From NCBI GenBank assembly GCA_963976055.1, contig CAXBJB010000007.1:62001-126000 (forward strand): DNA of 64,000 nt. Direction: 5' to 3'. Shown in pieces: positions 1-7,950 of the stretch. The position numbers and the translations under genes are program-made. A model generated the notes under the pieces. It was given only the letters and a program-made list of their open reading frames with translations, ran no database searches and was not told the origin of the DNA. Every line of letters begins with the position of its first letter. Position 1 is the first letter of the stretch. Origin of the DNA: UBA1479 sp963976055. GTDB taxonomy: Bacteria > Pseudomonadota > Alphaproteobacteria > Rhodospirillales > Casp-alpha2.

Positions 1-7
1 CTATTGG

Positions 8-325
8 TTGAATCGGGCGGTGTCGCGGGACGGCGGCGGTGCCTACAATCCCGGGGAGACCGATCCCGAGACGAAGCTGAAAGCGCTGCTGGTTGATCGG
101 ATGGCAGTTGAGAGCCGACTGGGCGACATCCGCCAGTTGTTGTTCATGGCGAGCATTCTGATGATGATCTTCGCCTGGGGAAATTTCTCTCGTCATATGG
201 ACATCGACCAATTCGAGCGGCGGCTCGACCGGGTCTGCGCTGTGCCGTCGGGCAGCCGAGAAACCAAGATGGTTTGTTCAAACCTTCTGGACGATTTCTA
301 CGCAATCTTCAGGTCGGTCGATTGA
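8..325 (+). CDS. small single-pass membrane protein, possibly 5'-truncated
   Basis: I do not recognise a family. The 105-residue frame has one hydrophobic segment (about residues 44-60) followed by a short domain with two cysteines and acidic and basic residues. The frame is open to the left edge of the window, so the TTG at 8 may not be the true start; an internal ATG at residue 33 (MAVESRLGD) is another option, which would leave about 15 residues before the membrane segment. The stop lies about 30 bases before the converging glyoxalase gene. Codon use matches the neighbours, which supports a real gene. Function unknown. Confidence 0.55.
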   Translation: MNRAVSRDGGGAYNPGETDPETKLKALLVDRMAVESRLGDIRQLLFMASILMMIFAWGNFSRHMDIDQFERRLDRVCAVPSGSRETKMVCSNLLDDFYAIFRSVD

Positions 326-359
326 TCGCCCAGCGGTCGATGATTCGCACCTAATTTAG

Positions 360-779
360 TTACCAGCTTCCCGTATTCGCCATGGACGCCCAGGGTTCGG
401 CCGGGGCCAGGGCCTCGCCTTCCTGCAACAACTCGATGGAAATGCCGTCCGGTGAGCGGACGAAGGCCATGCGGCCGTCGCGCGGCGGCCGGTTGATGGT
501 CACGCCGCCGTCTTGCAGGCGTTGGCAGGTTTCGTAGATGTCTTTCACGTTGAAGGCGAGATGGCCGAAATTGCGCCCGCCCGAATATTCCTCGGGATCG
601 TAGTTGTAGGTCAGCTCGATCTGGGAATCGGGGTTTTCCTCGGCCGCGACGAAGATCAGCATATAGCCGTGTTCGGGCCGGTCCGAGCGGCGCACTTCCT
701 TGAGGCCGAGCAGATCGCAATAAAAGCGCAAGCTGGCGTCCACGTCGGATATCCGCACCATCGTATGCAGGTATCTCAT
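360..779 (-). CDS. gloA: lactoylglutathione lyase (glyoxalase I)
   Basis: A member of the vicinal-oxygen-chelate superfamily. Glyoxalase I isomerises the glutathione-methylglyoxal hemithioacetal to S-lactoylglutathione in the cytoplasm, detoxifying methylglyoxal. The 139 residues start with MRYLHTMVRISD and include QIELTYNY, FGHLAFNV and ISIELLQ. These carry the four expected metal ligands: His5, the Glu of QIEL, the His of FGHLAF and the Glu of SIEL. Length is typical of bacterial GloA with two beta-alpha-beta-beta-beta modules. The gene is monocistronic and divergent from the MFS gene. The family includes related metallo-dioxygenases, but the motif set fits GloA well. Confidence 0.88.
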   Translation of the reverse strand: MRYLHTMVRISDVDASLRFYCDLLGLKEVRRSDRPEHGYMLIFVAAEENPDSQIELTYNYDPEEYSGGRNFGHLAFNVKDIYETCQRLQDGGVTINRPPRDGRMAFVRSPDGISIELLQEGEALAPAEPWASMANTGSW

Positions 780-860
780 TTGCCTGTTTCTCCCTGAATG
801 TCTTGGCGGTGTAGACTTGATCTAACAGATTCCAACAGGCAAATCCAAGAGCACCCGACC

Positions 861-2156
861 GTGACCTCATCGGAGTCCGATCCTCCCCATCATCCGCTGC
901 CGCGCATTCTGCCCTGGTTGATCTGGGGCCTCGGCACGTTCCTGTTCAGCTTCGTGCATTTCCAGCGGGTGGCGCCCGGCGTCATGGTCGATACCCTGAT
1001 GCGTGAATTCGCCGTGGGCGGTGCCCTGTTGGGGAACCTGTCGGCGATCTATTTCTATTCCTATGCCGTCTTCCAGGTGCCGGCGGGGCTGATCGTCGAT
1101 GCCTACGGTTCGCGCCGGATCATGGTGCTGTCGGCCTTGCTGATCGCTCTCGGGTGCTTTGTGTTCGCTCAGGCGGAGACCGTGCCCGGCGCCTTCATCG
1201 GCCGGTTGCTGATCGGTATCGGCGGGGGTGCGACCTTCGTGGTCGCGCTCAATCTGGCGGCCGTGTGGTTTCCGCCGATGCGGTTTGCCTTGCTCAGCGG
1301 TCTGACCGTGGGTGCGGGGGTCGCCGGCGCCGTCGTCGGCCAAGTGCCCCTGGCCTGGGCGGTTGAGGCTGCCGGTTGGCGGCCCGCCATGCTGGTGACC
1401 GGGGCGGTGGCGCTGGTGGCGGGGGTCGCCGCCATTCTGGCCTTGCGCCTGCCGCGGCCGAGGGCCCAGGGGTTGCGTCCGCTCAGCCCCGGCCGGGGCG
1501 GTCTGCTCGTCGGATTTCGCGCGGTATTGGCGCAGCGCGACCTTTGGATACTGACCGGCGCGGGGTCGGGGAACATGTCGGTGATGTTGGCGTTCGGCGG
1601 CCTGTGGGCGGTGCCCTGGCTGGTCCAGGTTCATGGCATGACCCGTGGACAGGCGGCGGTGGCGGTCTCTCTCAACGCCGTCGGTTGGGTCGTCGGCTCG
1701 CCGCTGCTCGGCTGGATCGGTCAACGCCTGGGCGAGCGGAAAATCCCCTTCGTCTGCGCCAATCTGGTCTCGCTCGCCTGTTTTGCGGCCCTTATCCTGA
1801 TGCCTGGTCATGGCGCGGTCGCCCTGCATGCGCTGCTGTTCCTTCAGGGCCTGGCCACGGGGGCCGTGGTGTTGGTGTTCACGACCACCCACGAACGGTT
1901 TGCGGGCCAGGAAAGCGTGACCCTGGGCATCGTCAACACGGGCATCATGTTCGCCATCGCCGTGTTTCAGCCCCTGGTCGGCTGGGCCCTGGATATCAAC
2001 TGGCATGGCGACATGGTGGACGGGGCCCGGGTCTATGACGCCGCGGCCTACCAAAGCGGGCTCAGCCTGTTGTTGATCGGGGGCGTCGTCGCCGTGCTTT
2101 CGGGATTGATGCTGCCGGAGACGGCGAAGGCGCGGGCATCCGGTAGCGCGGATTAA
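861..2156 (+). CDS. MFS transporter
   Basis: A major facilitator superfamily carrier of about 431 residues with 12 predicted membrane helices. The first helix (LPWLIWGLGTFLFSF) lies near the N terminus, the motif-A-like loop GLIVDAYGSRRIMV follows helix 2, and a long cytoplasmic loop lies near the middle. The frame opens further upstream, but GTG at 861 gives a short polar leader before helix 1, so I prefer it to a start near 798. Substrate unknown. The family resembles the oxalate/formate and nitrate-type carriers in general layout only. It converges on the YeeE/YedE permease gene with a gap of only four bases. Confidence 0.8.
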   Translation: MTSSESDPPHHPLPRILPWLIWGLGTFLFSFVHFQRVAPGVMVDTLMREFAVGGALLGNLSAIYFYSYAVFQVPAGLIVDAYGSRRIMVLSALLIALGCFVFAQAETVPGAFIGRLLIGIGGGATFVVALNLAAVWFPPMRFALLSGLTVGAGVAGAVVGQVPLAWAVEAAGWRPAMLVTGAVALVAGVAAILALRLPRPRAQGLRPLSPGRGGLLVGFRAVLAQRDLWILTGAGSGNMSVMLAFGGLWAVPWLVQVHGMTRGQAAVAVSLNAVGWVVGSPLLGWIGQRLGERKIPFVCANLVSLACFAALILMPGHGAVALHALLFLQGLATGAVVLVFTTTHERFAGQESVTLGIVNTGIMFAIAVFQPLVGWALDINWHGDMVDGARVYDAAAYQSGLSLLLIGGVVAVLSGLMLPETAKARASGSAD

Positions 2157-2160
2157 CCGC

Positions 2161-3246
2161 CTATTCGGCGGGCACGATCTTGGGTGCCCGGCCGCCGACG
2201 ATGCGGGTCTTCACATGATGGCCGACGGCGCCGCCGGTGACGATGGAGGCCAAGGCGATCAGGCTGCCGAGAGACAGGGTGCTCATGCCCGACAGGCCGG
2301 CGCCGATGGTGCAGCCCAGCGCCAGCACGCCGCCGAAGCCCATCATGGCGGCACCCAGCACGTAACGCCCCATATGGCCCGGAGAATCGAATCCCTCGGC
2401 CTTCAGCGACCGGGTCGCCGCCGCCCAGGCGAAGGCCCCGGCCAGGGTGCCGGCGATGGCGGTAATGCCGAAATCGGCAGCCGTGCCCGTATAGGTCATG
2501 AGGAACTGCAGCGCGTCGCCCATGGGGGCGGTGAAGGTCAGGCTGACCGGGCGCGTCGGATTGAAGTCGTCGAAGCCGAGCACGCCCGAGACATACCAGG
2601 ACGCCGGGATCAGCAGGCCGACGGCGAGGCCGGCGGCGATCCCGCCAAAGGCGCCAGGCTGGTGACGCAGGCGAAACGCGGCGACCGCGCCGAGGGCCAT
2701 CAGGCCCGCGGCGATCGCCAGGGCCGCAGTGCCGGCACCTTCCGTGCCGGCGATCAGCAGCGGCAGGGACTGGGGTGTCTCGCCCAGGCTGAACGTGCCG
2801 GCGCTTTCGATCCAGGTGCGCGGCAGGGCCAGGATGCCGCGCAGGGTCGCATAGGCGGTCAGGCCCAGGACCGTGATGACGACCCAGGCCCGCAGGTTGC
2901 CGCCCGCCGCCAGAACCAGATGGCGGCCGCCGCAGCCGCGGGTGATGACCATGCCGAACCCGAACAAGAGGCCGCCGATGATCAGCGCCAGCCAGGTCAC
3001 GGAGGTGCCGAGATAGATGCTGCCCTTCAGGTCGATCACGCCGAAATGCGCCAGCACCTGCGTGCCCAGAATGGCCAGCGGCAGGGCGATGGCCCAGGCG
3101 GCGGCTTGCCGCGCCGGGCGGCGGTCGATGACCTCGATCACGGCCGAACGCAGGCAGAACCCGGAGGCGCGCGCCACGGTGCCGTAGATGAAGCCGACCG
3201 CAAGCGCGCCGGCGAGAAGAAGAAACCTGGGTTCGAGCGTGTCCAT
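2161..3246 (-). CDS. YeeE/YedE family sulfur-compound permease (TsuA-like)
   Basis: A polytopic membrane protein of about 361 residues, the length of the two-repeat YeeE/YedE form. Characterised members (TsuA) import thiosulfate. Supporting motifs are ASGFCLRSA near the N terminus, FGMVITRGCGGRHL in the middle and GGVLALGCTIGAGLSG near the C terminus. The Gly-Cys pairs are the conserved cysteines that pass the sulfur compound through the pore. ATG at 3246 places the first helix immediately and has AGGA about ten bases upstream; a start at 3297 would add 17 polar residues. It sits at the edge of the sox island, which fits uptake or recycling of thiosulfate or sulfide. Exact substrate is inferred. 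Confidence 0.85.
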   Translation of the reverse strand: MDTLEPRFLLLAGALAVGFIYGTVARASGFCLRSAVIEVIDRRPARQAAAWAIALPLAILGTQVLAHFGVIDLKGSIYLGTSVTWLALIIGGLLFGFGMVITRGCGGRHLVLAAGGNLRAWVVITVLGLTAYATLRGILALPRTWIESAGTFSLGETPQSLPLLIAGTEGAGTAALAIAAGLMALGAVAAFRLRHQPGAFGGIAAGLAVGLLIPASWYVSGVLGFDDFNPTRPVSLTFTAPMGDALQFLMTYTGTAADFGITAIAGTLAGAFAWAAATRSLKAEGFDSPGHMGRYVLGAAMMGFGGVLALGCTIGAGLSGMSTLSLGSLIALASIVTGGAVGHHVKTRIVGGRAPKIVPAE

Positions 3247-3340
3247 GTCGTATCGATCCTGCGTGGTCCCGGGAGAGGATTCGGATCCCTGGGGCATTCG
3301 GTCCCTGTATTTAAACAGCGATTAAGGGGGAATCAATAAT

Positions 3341-3363
3341 TATATTCACAAAAATATATGTGA
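3341..3363. promoter_or_regulatory. AT-rich ATTC element (candidate SoxR operator)
   Basis: In the GC-rich divergent region between the YeeE gene and the spermidine-synthase-like gene, an AT-rich tract contains ATATTCACAAAAATATATG. A weaker copy, ATATTTCACACAATTTATG, follows at 3371-3389. The same core recurs ahead of the dsrE-like, fcc and sox units. Assignment as a SoxR operator is inferred from recurrence and from the soxR gene at 18336-18683. Confidence 0.4.
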
Positions 3364-3503
3364 TTTAATTATATTTCACACAATTTATGTACAATTGCCG
3401 GATCGTGCCGATCCTGGGAATCCGGGGTTTTCCCATGGGCACATCATGGTACAACCGCCGTTCGCCGGATTTCAGGTTCGGCAGGCCGATTCAGGGGACG
3501 TCC

Positions 3504-5036
3504 ATGACCGCCTTCGCCTTTACCGCCGCCGTGTTCCTGACCGCCGCTGGGGCCCTGGTTTTGGAAATCGTGGCCGCACGCCTGATCGCCCCCTATGTGG
3601 GCATGTCGCTATACACCTGGACCGCGATCATCGCCATCGTTCTGGCTGGCCTTTCGATCGGGCATTGGCTGGGCGGGCGTCTGGCCGGGCCGGACGTCGG
3701 GCGTGCCGAGGGCGTGCGCCGCACGGCCCTGGCCCTGGCCGCCGCCGCCGTCACCACCCTGGCGTCGTTGCCGCTGCTGCGTCTTGTCTCGGGGCCGCTG
3801 TTGTCGGGCGGGCTGGGCGCCGTCACGGCGGTGGTCGTGCTGACGGCGGTTCTGTTCCTGCTGCCGTCCTTGTTCGTCGGCATCGTCTCGCCCCTGGCGA
3901 CCAAGCTGGCCATCGATGCGGAACCGGACCAGGCGGGGCGGGTGCTGGGCCGCATGTTCGCCGCCGGCGCCGGCGGCAGCATCTTCGGCACCCTGGCCGC
4001 CGGTTATCTGTTCATTTCCTGGGTCGGGGCGACGGGAACGGTGATCGCCGTCGCCGTGCTGTATGCAACCCTGGCCGCGGCCTTCGGCCTGTGGTCGCGG
4101 CGCTGGGCGGCGGTTCTGGCGGTGCTCGTGCTGCCGGGCGCCGGGCTCGCGGCCTGGGGCAATACGCTCGCGGCCTACCGCTCGCCTTGTCAGGTGGAAA
4201 GCGACTATTTCTGCATCCGCTTCGACGATTTTTCGGCCATGAGCGGACGGCCCAGCCGCCTGATGGTGCTCGACCATTTGGTGCATTCCATCAACGACCG
4301 CGACGACCCGGCGCTGCTGTACAGTCCCTATGTCCATTTCGTGGACGAGATCGCGGACCTGCGCTTGGCCGGGCACCGCGCGACGCGGGCCTATTTCATC
4401 GGCGGCGGCGGCTATACCCTGCCGCGCGCCTGGGCGCGCCTGCATCCGGACATGAAGATGACCGTGGCGGAGCTGGACCCGGCGGTGACACAAGCGGCGG
4501 CGGACCGAATGTGGCTCGATCCAAAGGCGGACAATCTGCGTATCCTGCATCAAGACGCGCGCCGGGCGCTCACGGCCCTGGACCGGTCGGAGCGTTTCGA
4601 CGTGGTGTTCGGCGACGCCTTTCACGACATCGCCGTGCCGGCCCATCTGGTGACCCGGGAATTCCATGGCGAACTCGCGGCGCGTCTGAGCGAAGGCGGG
4701 TTCTACGCGGTCAACGTGGTCGATCTGGGCAGCGATCCGCGCTTTCTGTTCGCCCTGGTCAAGACTTTGCGCCTGGATTTTCCCGCCGTCGAGGTCTGGA
4801 AGACCCTGGACGAGATGGACGAGACCGGGCGCGTCACTTTCATCGTTCTGGCTTCGGCGCGGCCGACTCCGGAAACGCGCGTCGCCTCCCTGCGCGGTTT
4901 GGCGCGGGCCTGGTCACGCTGGCCGGAAAACGACCTGGACCGCCGGCTTGCGGCGGTCGACCCGCCCGTGCTGACCGACGATCATGCGCCGGTCGAACGG
5001 CTGTTGTCGCGGCTGCTGCGCGCGCCCGATATCTGA
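3504..5036 (+). CDS. membrane-fused spermidine-synthase-like protein
   Basis: About 510 residues. The N-terminal third is a membrane domain with several helices, beginning FTAAVFLTAAGALVLEIVAARLIAPY, the usual opening of fused MFS/spermidine synthase proteins. The C-terminal part (from about residue 260) is a spermidine-synthase-like Rossmann fold with IGGGGYTLPRAW, an acidic strand end in MTVAELDP, HQDARRAL and VVFGDAFHD. ATG at 3504 is chosen because AGGGGA lies seven bases upstream and the preceding in-frame segment is not membrane-like. Polyamine synthesis is not assured: such fusions are widespread and mostly uncharacterised. It lies beside the sox island and shares an AT-rich promoter region with the sulfur permease gene. 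Confidence 0.8.
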   Translation: MTAFAFTAAVFLTAAGALVLEIVAARLIAPYVGMSLYTWTAIIAIVLAGLSIGHWLGGRLAGPDVGRAEGVRRTALALAAAAVTTLASLPLLRLVSGPLLSGGLGAVTAVVVLTAVLFLLPSLFVGIVSPLATKLAIDAEPDQAGRVLGRMFAAGAGGSIFGTLAAGYLFISWVGATGTVIAVAVLYATLAAAFGLWSRRWAAVLAVLVLPGAGLAAWGNTLAAYRSPCQVESDYFCIRFDDFSAMSGRPSRLMVLDHLVHSINDRDDPALLYSPYVHFVDEIADLRLAGHRATRAYFIGGGGYTLPRAWARLHPDMKMTVAELDPAVTQAAADRMWLDPKADNLRILHQDARRALTALDRSERFDVVFGDAFHDIAVPAHLVTREFHGELAARLSEGGFYAVNVVDLGSDPRFLFALVKTLRLDFPAVEVWKTLDEMDETGRVTFIVLASARPTPETRVASLRGLARAWSRWPENDLDRRLAAVDPPVLTDDHAPVERLLSRLLRAPDI

Positions 5037-5070
5037 TCTTTCCCCAAAGTCTGACTTTTCCAAGGCGCCT

Positions 5071-5105
5071 AAAAAAGGGGGCCGCAGTCTTTCATTGCGG
5101 CCCCC
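5071..5105 (-). terminator. intrinsic terminator after the dsrE-like gene
   Basis: A ten-pair stem (GGGGGCCGCA and TGCGGCCCCC, loop of nine) is followed on the minus strand by six T residues (AAAAAA at 5071-5076 on the plus strand). It ends the leftward dsrE-like transcript and may also stop the converging gene. Confidence 0.85.
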
Positions 5106-5147
5106 ACTCAGGCTTGGGGGAGAGAGAGTCTTCAGGAACGATGCCGG

Positions 5148-5609
5148 TTACGGCTTGATATAGGTGTAGCCCATCATTTGCAGGTGGGAGAGTTCGGCCA
5201 CGCCCGACGGCACGATGTCTTCCGGGAAGACTTCCAGAAGATCCTGTTCGTAGTTGATCTTGCGGCCCTTCAGCGTGTTGTTGCAGACGTTGAATTTCAC
5301 GTTCTGCGATTTCAGGCTGACGACCTGGCCCTTCAGCTTGTCGTTGGTCTTTGCGTTCTTCAGCACGCCCAAACCATTGCCGTGCAGGACGACCTTGATG
5401 TCCATGTTCTCGGCGCCGACGGCGTTGATGTGGTTCTGAATATTGCGCAGGGCGCCGCGGTATTTCTTGTCGGCGTCGCCGCCTTCATAGTTGATGTGAT
5501 AGACGACCTTCTGCTTGCCGTAGGGATCGGCGGCATCGGCCTTGATGGATCCGGCCAGAACGACCCCAAAGACGGCGAGCGCCGTCAGCATGCTGGTGAG
5601 TACCTTCAT
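5148..5609 (-). CDS. secreted DsrE/DsrF-family protein
   Basis: A 153-residue protein with an N-terminal signal peptide (MKVLTSMLTALAVFGVV, cleavage after about KADA) and a DsrE-like fold. Visible landmarks are KVVYHINY, the helix with RGALRNIQNHINAVG, VVLHGNGLGVL and the single cysteine in KFNVCNNTLKG. In this family that cysteine often carries persulfide during sulfur relay. ATG at 5609 follows GGAGGAAATA directly; an in-frame TTG four codons earlier overlaps this ribosome site and is unlikely. The signal peptide puts it in the periplasm with the Sox and Fcc proteins, so a role in periplasmic sulfur handling is inferred. It has its own upstream ATTC element and terminator. Confidence 0.8.
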   Translation of the reverse strand: MKVLTSMLTALAVFGVVLAGSIKADAADPYGKQKVVYHINYEGGDADKKYRGALRNIQNHINAVGAENMDIKVVLHGNGLGVLKNAKTNDKLKGQVVSLKSQNVKFNVCNNTLKGRKINYEQDLLEVFPEDIVPSGVAELSHLQMMGYTYIKP

Positions 5610-5688
5610 TATTTCCTCCAAATTTTTGTAGTTTAAGGCGTAACCCTATTTTGGGCGCCGGCAATGGAAGGATTCCACATCTTTCAAA

Positions 5689-5710
5689 CATATTCAATAA
5701 ATCTTATGTG
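5689..5710. promoter_or_regulatory. AT-rich ATTC element upstream of the dsrE-like gene
   Basis: CATATTCAATAAATCTTATG lies about 80 bases upstream of the dsrE-like ATG, between that gene and the end of the first fccB gene. It shares CATATTCA-A-AAAT with the elements upstream of soxX, soxC and fccA. A SoxR operator role is inferred. Confidence 0.45.
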
Positions 5711-5727
5711 TTTTGCCGTGATCGGGG

Positions 5728-6996
5728 TCAGCCCCAGACCTGGCCCATGATGCCGCGCAGCCAAAGCTCCGCCTTTTCGGCCCCGGCCTGCAGGTCCTCG
5801 GCCGACGCCCCCTCGGGCGTGCGTTGCATGGTCGCTTCGTCGATGGCGACGTGCCCGTTTGCCAGGTGAAAGTTGGTGCTGGCCTCGAACCCATGACCGG
5901 GGGCGGCCAGGGAATAACAGCCCGCATGCCAATGGGGGGCTGGCATGTCGGCCTGGGTCAGGTCGCGGACGACGGCCTGGGCACAGGTTTCCGCGACGCT
6001 GACCGCCGCGGCGGCGGCCTTGGGCAAAGGCGGGGCGAAGGCGGCGTCGCCGATGACATGGACATGAGGAACGCGGGTCGAGGCGAAGGTCGCCGGGTCG
6101 ACCGGGCACCAGCCCGTTTCGTCGGCGGCGCCGGCGGCCAGCGCGATGTCGCCGGCGCGCTGGCGGGGGATGAAGTTGACCACGTCGGCGGTCACGTCGT
6201 CGAAGTCCGTGGACACGGTGCGCGTTTCCGGATCGATGGCGCGGACGATGCCGTCGCTTTCCGCCAGCCGGTATTCGATCATGCCGGGGTAGAGCGCCGC
6301 CCAGGCTTCCTCGAACAAGGGCTGCAGGGAGAACTTGGATTTGGCATCGAACACGATGATCTTGGATTTGGGCTTGGCGGTTTTGAAGTAATGGGCGGCC
6401 AGGCTGACCCTCTCGCCGACCGCGGGCGGGCAGCGCAACGGCCCGACGGGGGCGACCAGGGCGAACACACCGCCGTCGGGCATGGCCTCAAGCTGGCGGC
6501 GCAGCAGGACCGTCTGCTCCCCCGCCTGCCAGGCATGGGGAATCCGGCCCGCCGTGGCGGCGGAAACGCCCTCGACCTCGTTCCAGAAAAACCCGATGCC
6601 GGGCGACAGCACCAGTTTGTCGTAGGGCAGAACCGACCCGTCGGCGAGGCGCAGGTTCCGCGCGTCCGTATCCACGGCTTCGGCCCGGCCGGTGACGACG
6701 GTGACGCCGTCCCTGGACAAGGCGTCATAGCCGACGGTCTGATCCTCAATGCGGCCGAACCCGCCGATTACCGTGTTGCTGCCGGGACAGCAGACGAAGG
6801 AGGTGTCCCGCGCGATCAGCGTGACCTCGGTCCCGGGCGCCAGCTGCTTGATCCTGCGGGCGGCCGCGCTGCCGCCGAAGCCCCCGCCGACGACCACGAC
6901 GCGCCCGCCCTTGGCCCGCGCGATCGCGGGCAGAGCCAGCGCGGGGGCGGCGGCGATCAGGCCGAGGACGGTGCGCCGGGTCCAGCCGGAAGTCAT
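5728..6996 (-). CDS. fccB: sulfide dehydrogenase flavoprotein subunit (FccB/SoxF-like), copy 1
   Basis: A 422-residue FAD protein of the flavocytochrome c sulfide dehydrogenase family, which oxidises sulfide in the periplasm and passes electrons to a cytochrome c. A Tat-type leader (TRRTVLGLIAAAPALALPA) precedes the Rossmann motif VVVVGGGFGGS. Cys70 in the CCPGSN motif matches the FAD-attachment cysteine. Cys189 (PLRCPP) and Cys297 (TGWCPVD) match the redox-active disulfide. The C-terminal FCSD segment is present, although it is less conserved than in copy 2. The start has AAAGGA upstream. It is divergent from soxS and has no adjacent cytochrome of its own, so it may share the cytochrome encoded at 7635. 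Confidence 0.85.
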   Translation of the reverse strand: MTSGWTRRTVLGLIAAAPALALPAIARAKGGRVVVVGGGFGGSAAARRIKQLAPGTEVTLIARDTSFVCCPGSNTVIGGFGRIEDQTVGYDALSRDGVTVVTGRAEAVDTDARNLRLADGSVLPYDKLVLSPGIGFFWNEVEGVSAATAGRIPHAWQAGEQTVLLRRQLEAMPDGGVFALVAPVGPLRCPPAVGERVSLAAHYFKTAKPKSKIIVFDAKSKFSLQPLFEEAWAALYPGMIEYRLAESDGIVRAIDPETRTVSTDFDDVTADVVNFIPRQRAGDIALAAGAADETGWCPVDPATFASTRVPHVHVIGDAAFAPPLPKAAAAAVSVAETCAQAVVRDLTQADMPAPHWHAGCYSLAAPGHGFEASTNFHLANGHVAIDEATMQRTPEGASAEDLQAGAEKAELWLRGIMGQVWG

Positions 6997-7065
6997 GGAT
7001 GATGTCCTTTCAGAATTCGCCTCGGCTTGACGCCGGGCCCTGCATCATGGCTCTAATCCCGGCCC

Positions 7066-7485
7066 ATGAAAAGCACCACACCCGATGGCGCGCGCGCCCT
7101 GTCCGTCACCGCCATCCTATGGGGCGTTCTGTCGGCCGTATTGTGGGCGGCACTGCTTGCGGGCCCGAAGGCGGCATCGGCGGCGGAACTGGTGCTGTTC
7201 GAAAGTGACACCTGCGAATGGTGCGAACGCTTTCACAAAGAGGTCGGCCCCGCCTATCCGAATACGGCCGAAGCCAAATGCGCGCCGCTGCGCCGCGTCG
7301 ATATCCACGATCCCAGGCCGGACGATCTGACCCATATCAAGGGCATCGTGTTTACCCCGACCTTCGTGCTGATCGAGGGCGGCCAGGAGGTCAGCCGCCT
7401 GGTCGGCTATCCGGGGGAGGATTTCTTCTGGAGCCTGCTCGAGCGCGATCTCAAGAAACTGCGCCAGCCTTGCGCGGCCCCATAG
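7066..7485 (+). CDS. soxS: SoxS-type periplasmic thioredoxin
   Basis: A 139-residue thioredoxin-like protein. A membrane or signal segment (about residues 13-32) is followed by ELVLFESDTCEWCERFH, giving the redox pair Cys50-x-x-Cys53. The cis-proline region is VFTPTFVLIEGG. SoxS proteins reduce SoxY and keep the carrier cysteine active. The gene is the first rightward gene of the sox region and is divergent from fccB copy 1. The ribosome site before the ATG at 7066 is weak; other starts would truncate the leader. SoxS assignment rests on the short length, the CxWC pair and the context. Confidence 0.8.
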   Translation: MKSTTPDGARALSVTAILWGVLSAVLWAALLAGPKAASAAELVLFESDTCEWCERFHKEVGPAYPNTAEAKCAPLRRVDIHDPRPDDLTHIKGIVFTPTFVLIEGGQEVSRLVGYPGEDFFWSLLERDLKKLRQPCAAP

Positions 7486-7540
7486 AGGGCTTCGCGGCAG
7501 GGCGCGTGGGGCCGGGTTTCATGGGTCGAAACTCTGCATT

Positions 7541-7563
7541 GATATATCATATTTATTGAATAC
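7541..7563. promoter_or_regulatory. AT-rich ATTC element upstream of the fcc genes
   Basis: Read on the minus strand this contains GTATTCAATAAATATGATAT. It lies about 75 bases upstream of the cytochrome start at 7635 in an otherwise GC-rich gap. The core TATTCAATAAAT is identical to that at 5691-5702. Role as SoxR operator inferred. Confidence 0.45.
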
Positions 7564-7634
7564 CATTTGTCCAAGAGCCCTCGAACAATCGGGGCATGAG
7601 CGCCGCCAAGGCCTCATTGTTGGGAGATCAAAAA

Positions 7635-7940
7635 ATGTCGAAAAAGCTGTTCGTGGGAGTGCTGGGTCTTACGCTCGGCCTGGGCGCCGCCGACGCCGCG
7701 CGGGCCGAAATGGCGTCGCCCATTATTCTCGCCAATACGTGTTTTTCTTGTCACGGAACGGACGGACAAAGCGCCGGCGCTATGCCGTCGATCAAGGGCA
7801 AGCCCGCCGACTACATCGCGACGATGCTGACCGCGTTCCGAAACGGATCGAAGAAGGGGACGGTGATGAACCGCATCGCCAAGGGCTTTTCGCCCGATGA
7901 GATCGCGGCCCTGTCCAAATATTTCGCGAACCAACAGTAG
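7635..7940 (+). CDS. fccA: monohaem cytochrome c, likely sulfide dehydrogenase subunit
   Basis: A 101-residue secreted class I cytochrome c. A signal peptide (MSKKLFVGVLGLTLGLGAADAARA) is followed by ANTCFSCHGTDG, a single CxxCH haem site, and a methionine ligand candidate in GTVMNRIAKG. The C-terminal helix is FSPDEIAALSKYFANQ. ATG at 7635 follows GGGAGA at nine bases. The gene ends ten bases before the next FAD subunit, so the pair fits a flavocytochrome c sulfide dehydrogenase. Allochromatium FccA is dihaem, whereas this is a one-haem form as in many alphaproteobacteria (SoxE-like). Electron acceptor function for FccB is inferred from position. Confidence 0.85.
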   Translation: MSKKLFVGVLGLTLGLGAADAARAEMASPIILANTCFSCHGTDGQSAGAMPSIKGKPADYIATMLTAFRNGSKKGTVMNRIAKGFSPDEIAALSKYFANQQ

Positions 7941-7950
7941 GGAAGTTGCC

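Noticed and set aside
867..2054. A long leftward frame opposite the MFS gene
   Set aside because: It is low-complexity and Gln/His/Arg-rich, typical of an antisense shadow; the plus-strand frame has 12 clear membrane helices.
3504..5036. True spermidine synthase
   Set aside because: The enzyme domain is fused to a membrane domain and key substrate residues cannot be confirmed by eye, so the call is left as spermidine-synthase-like.
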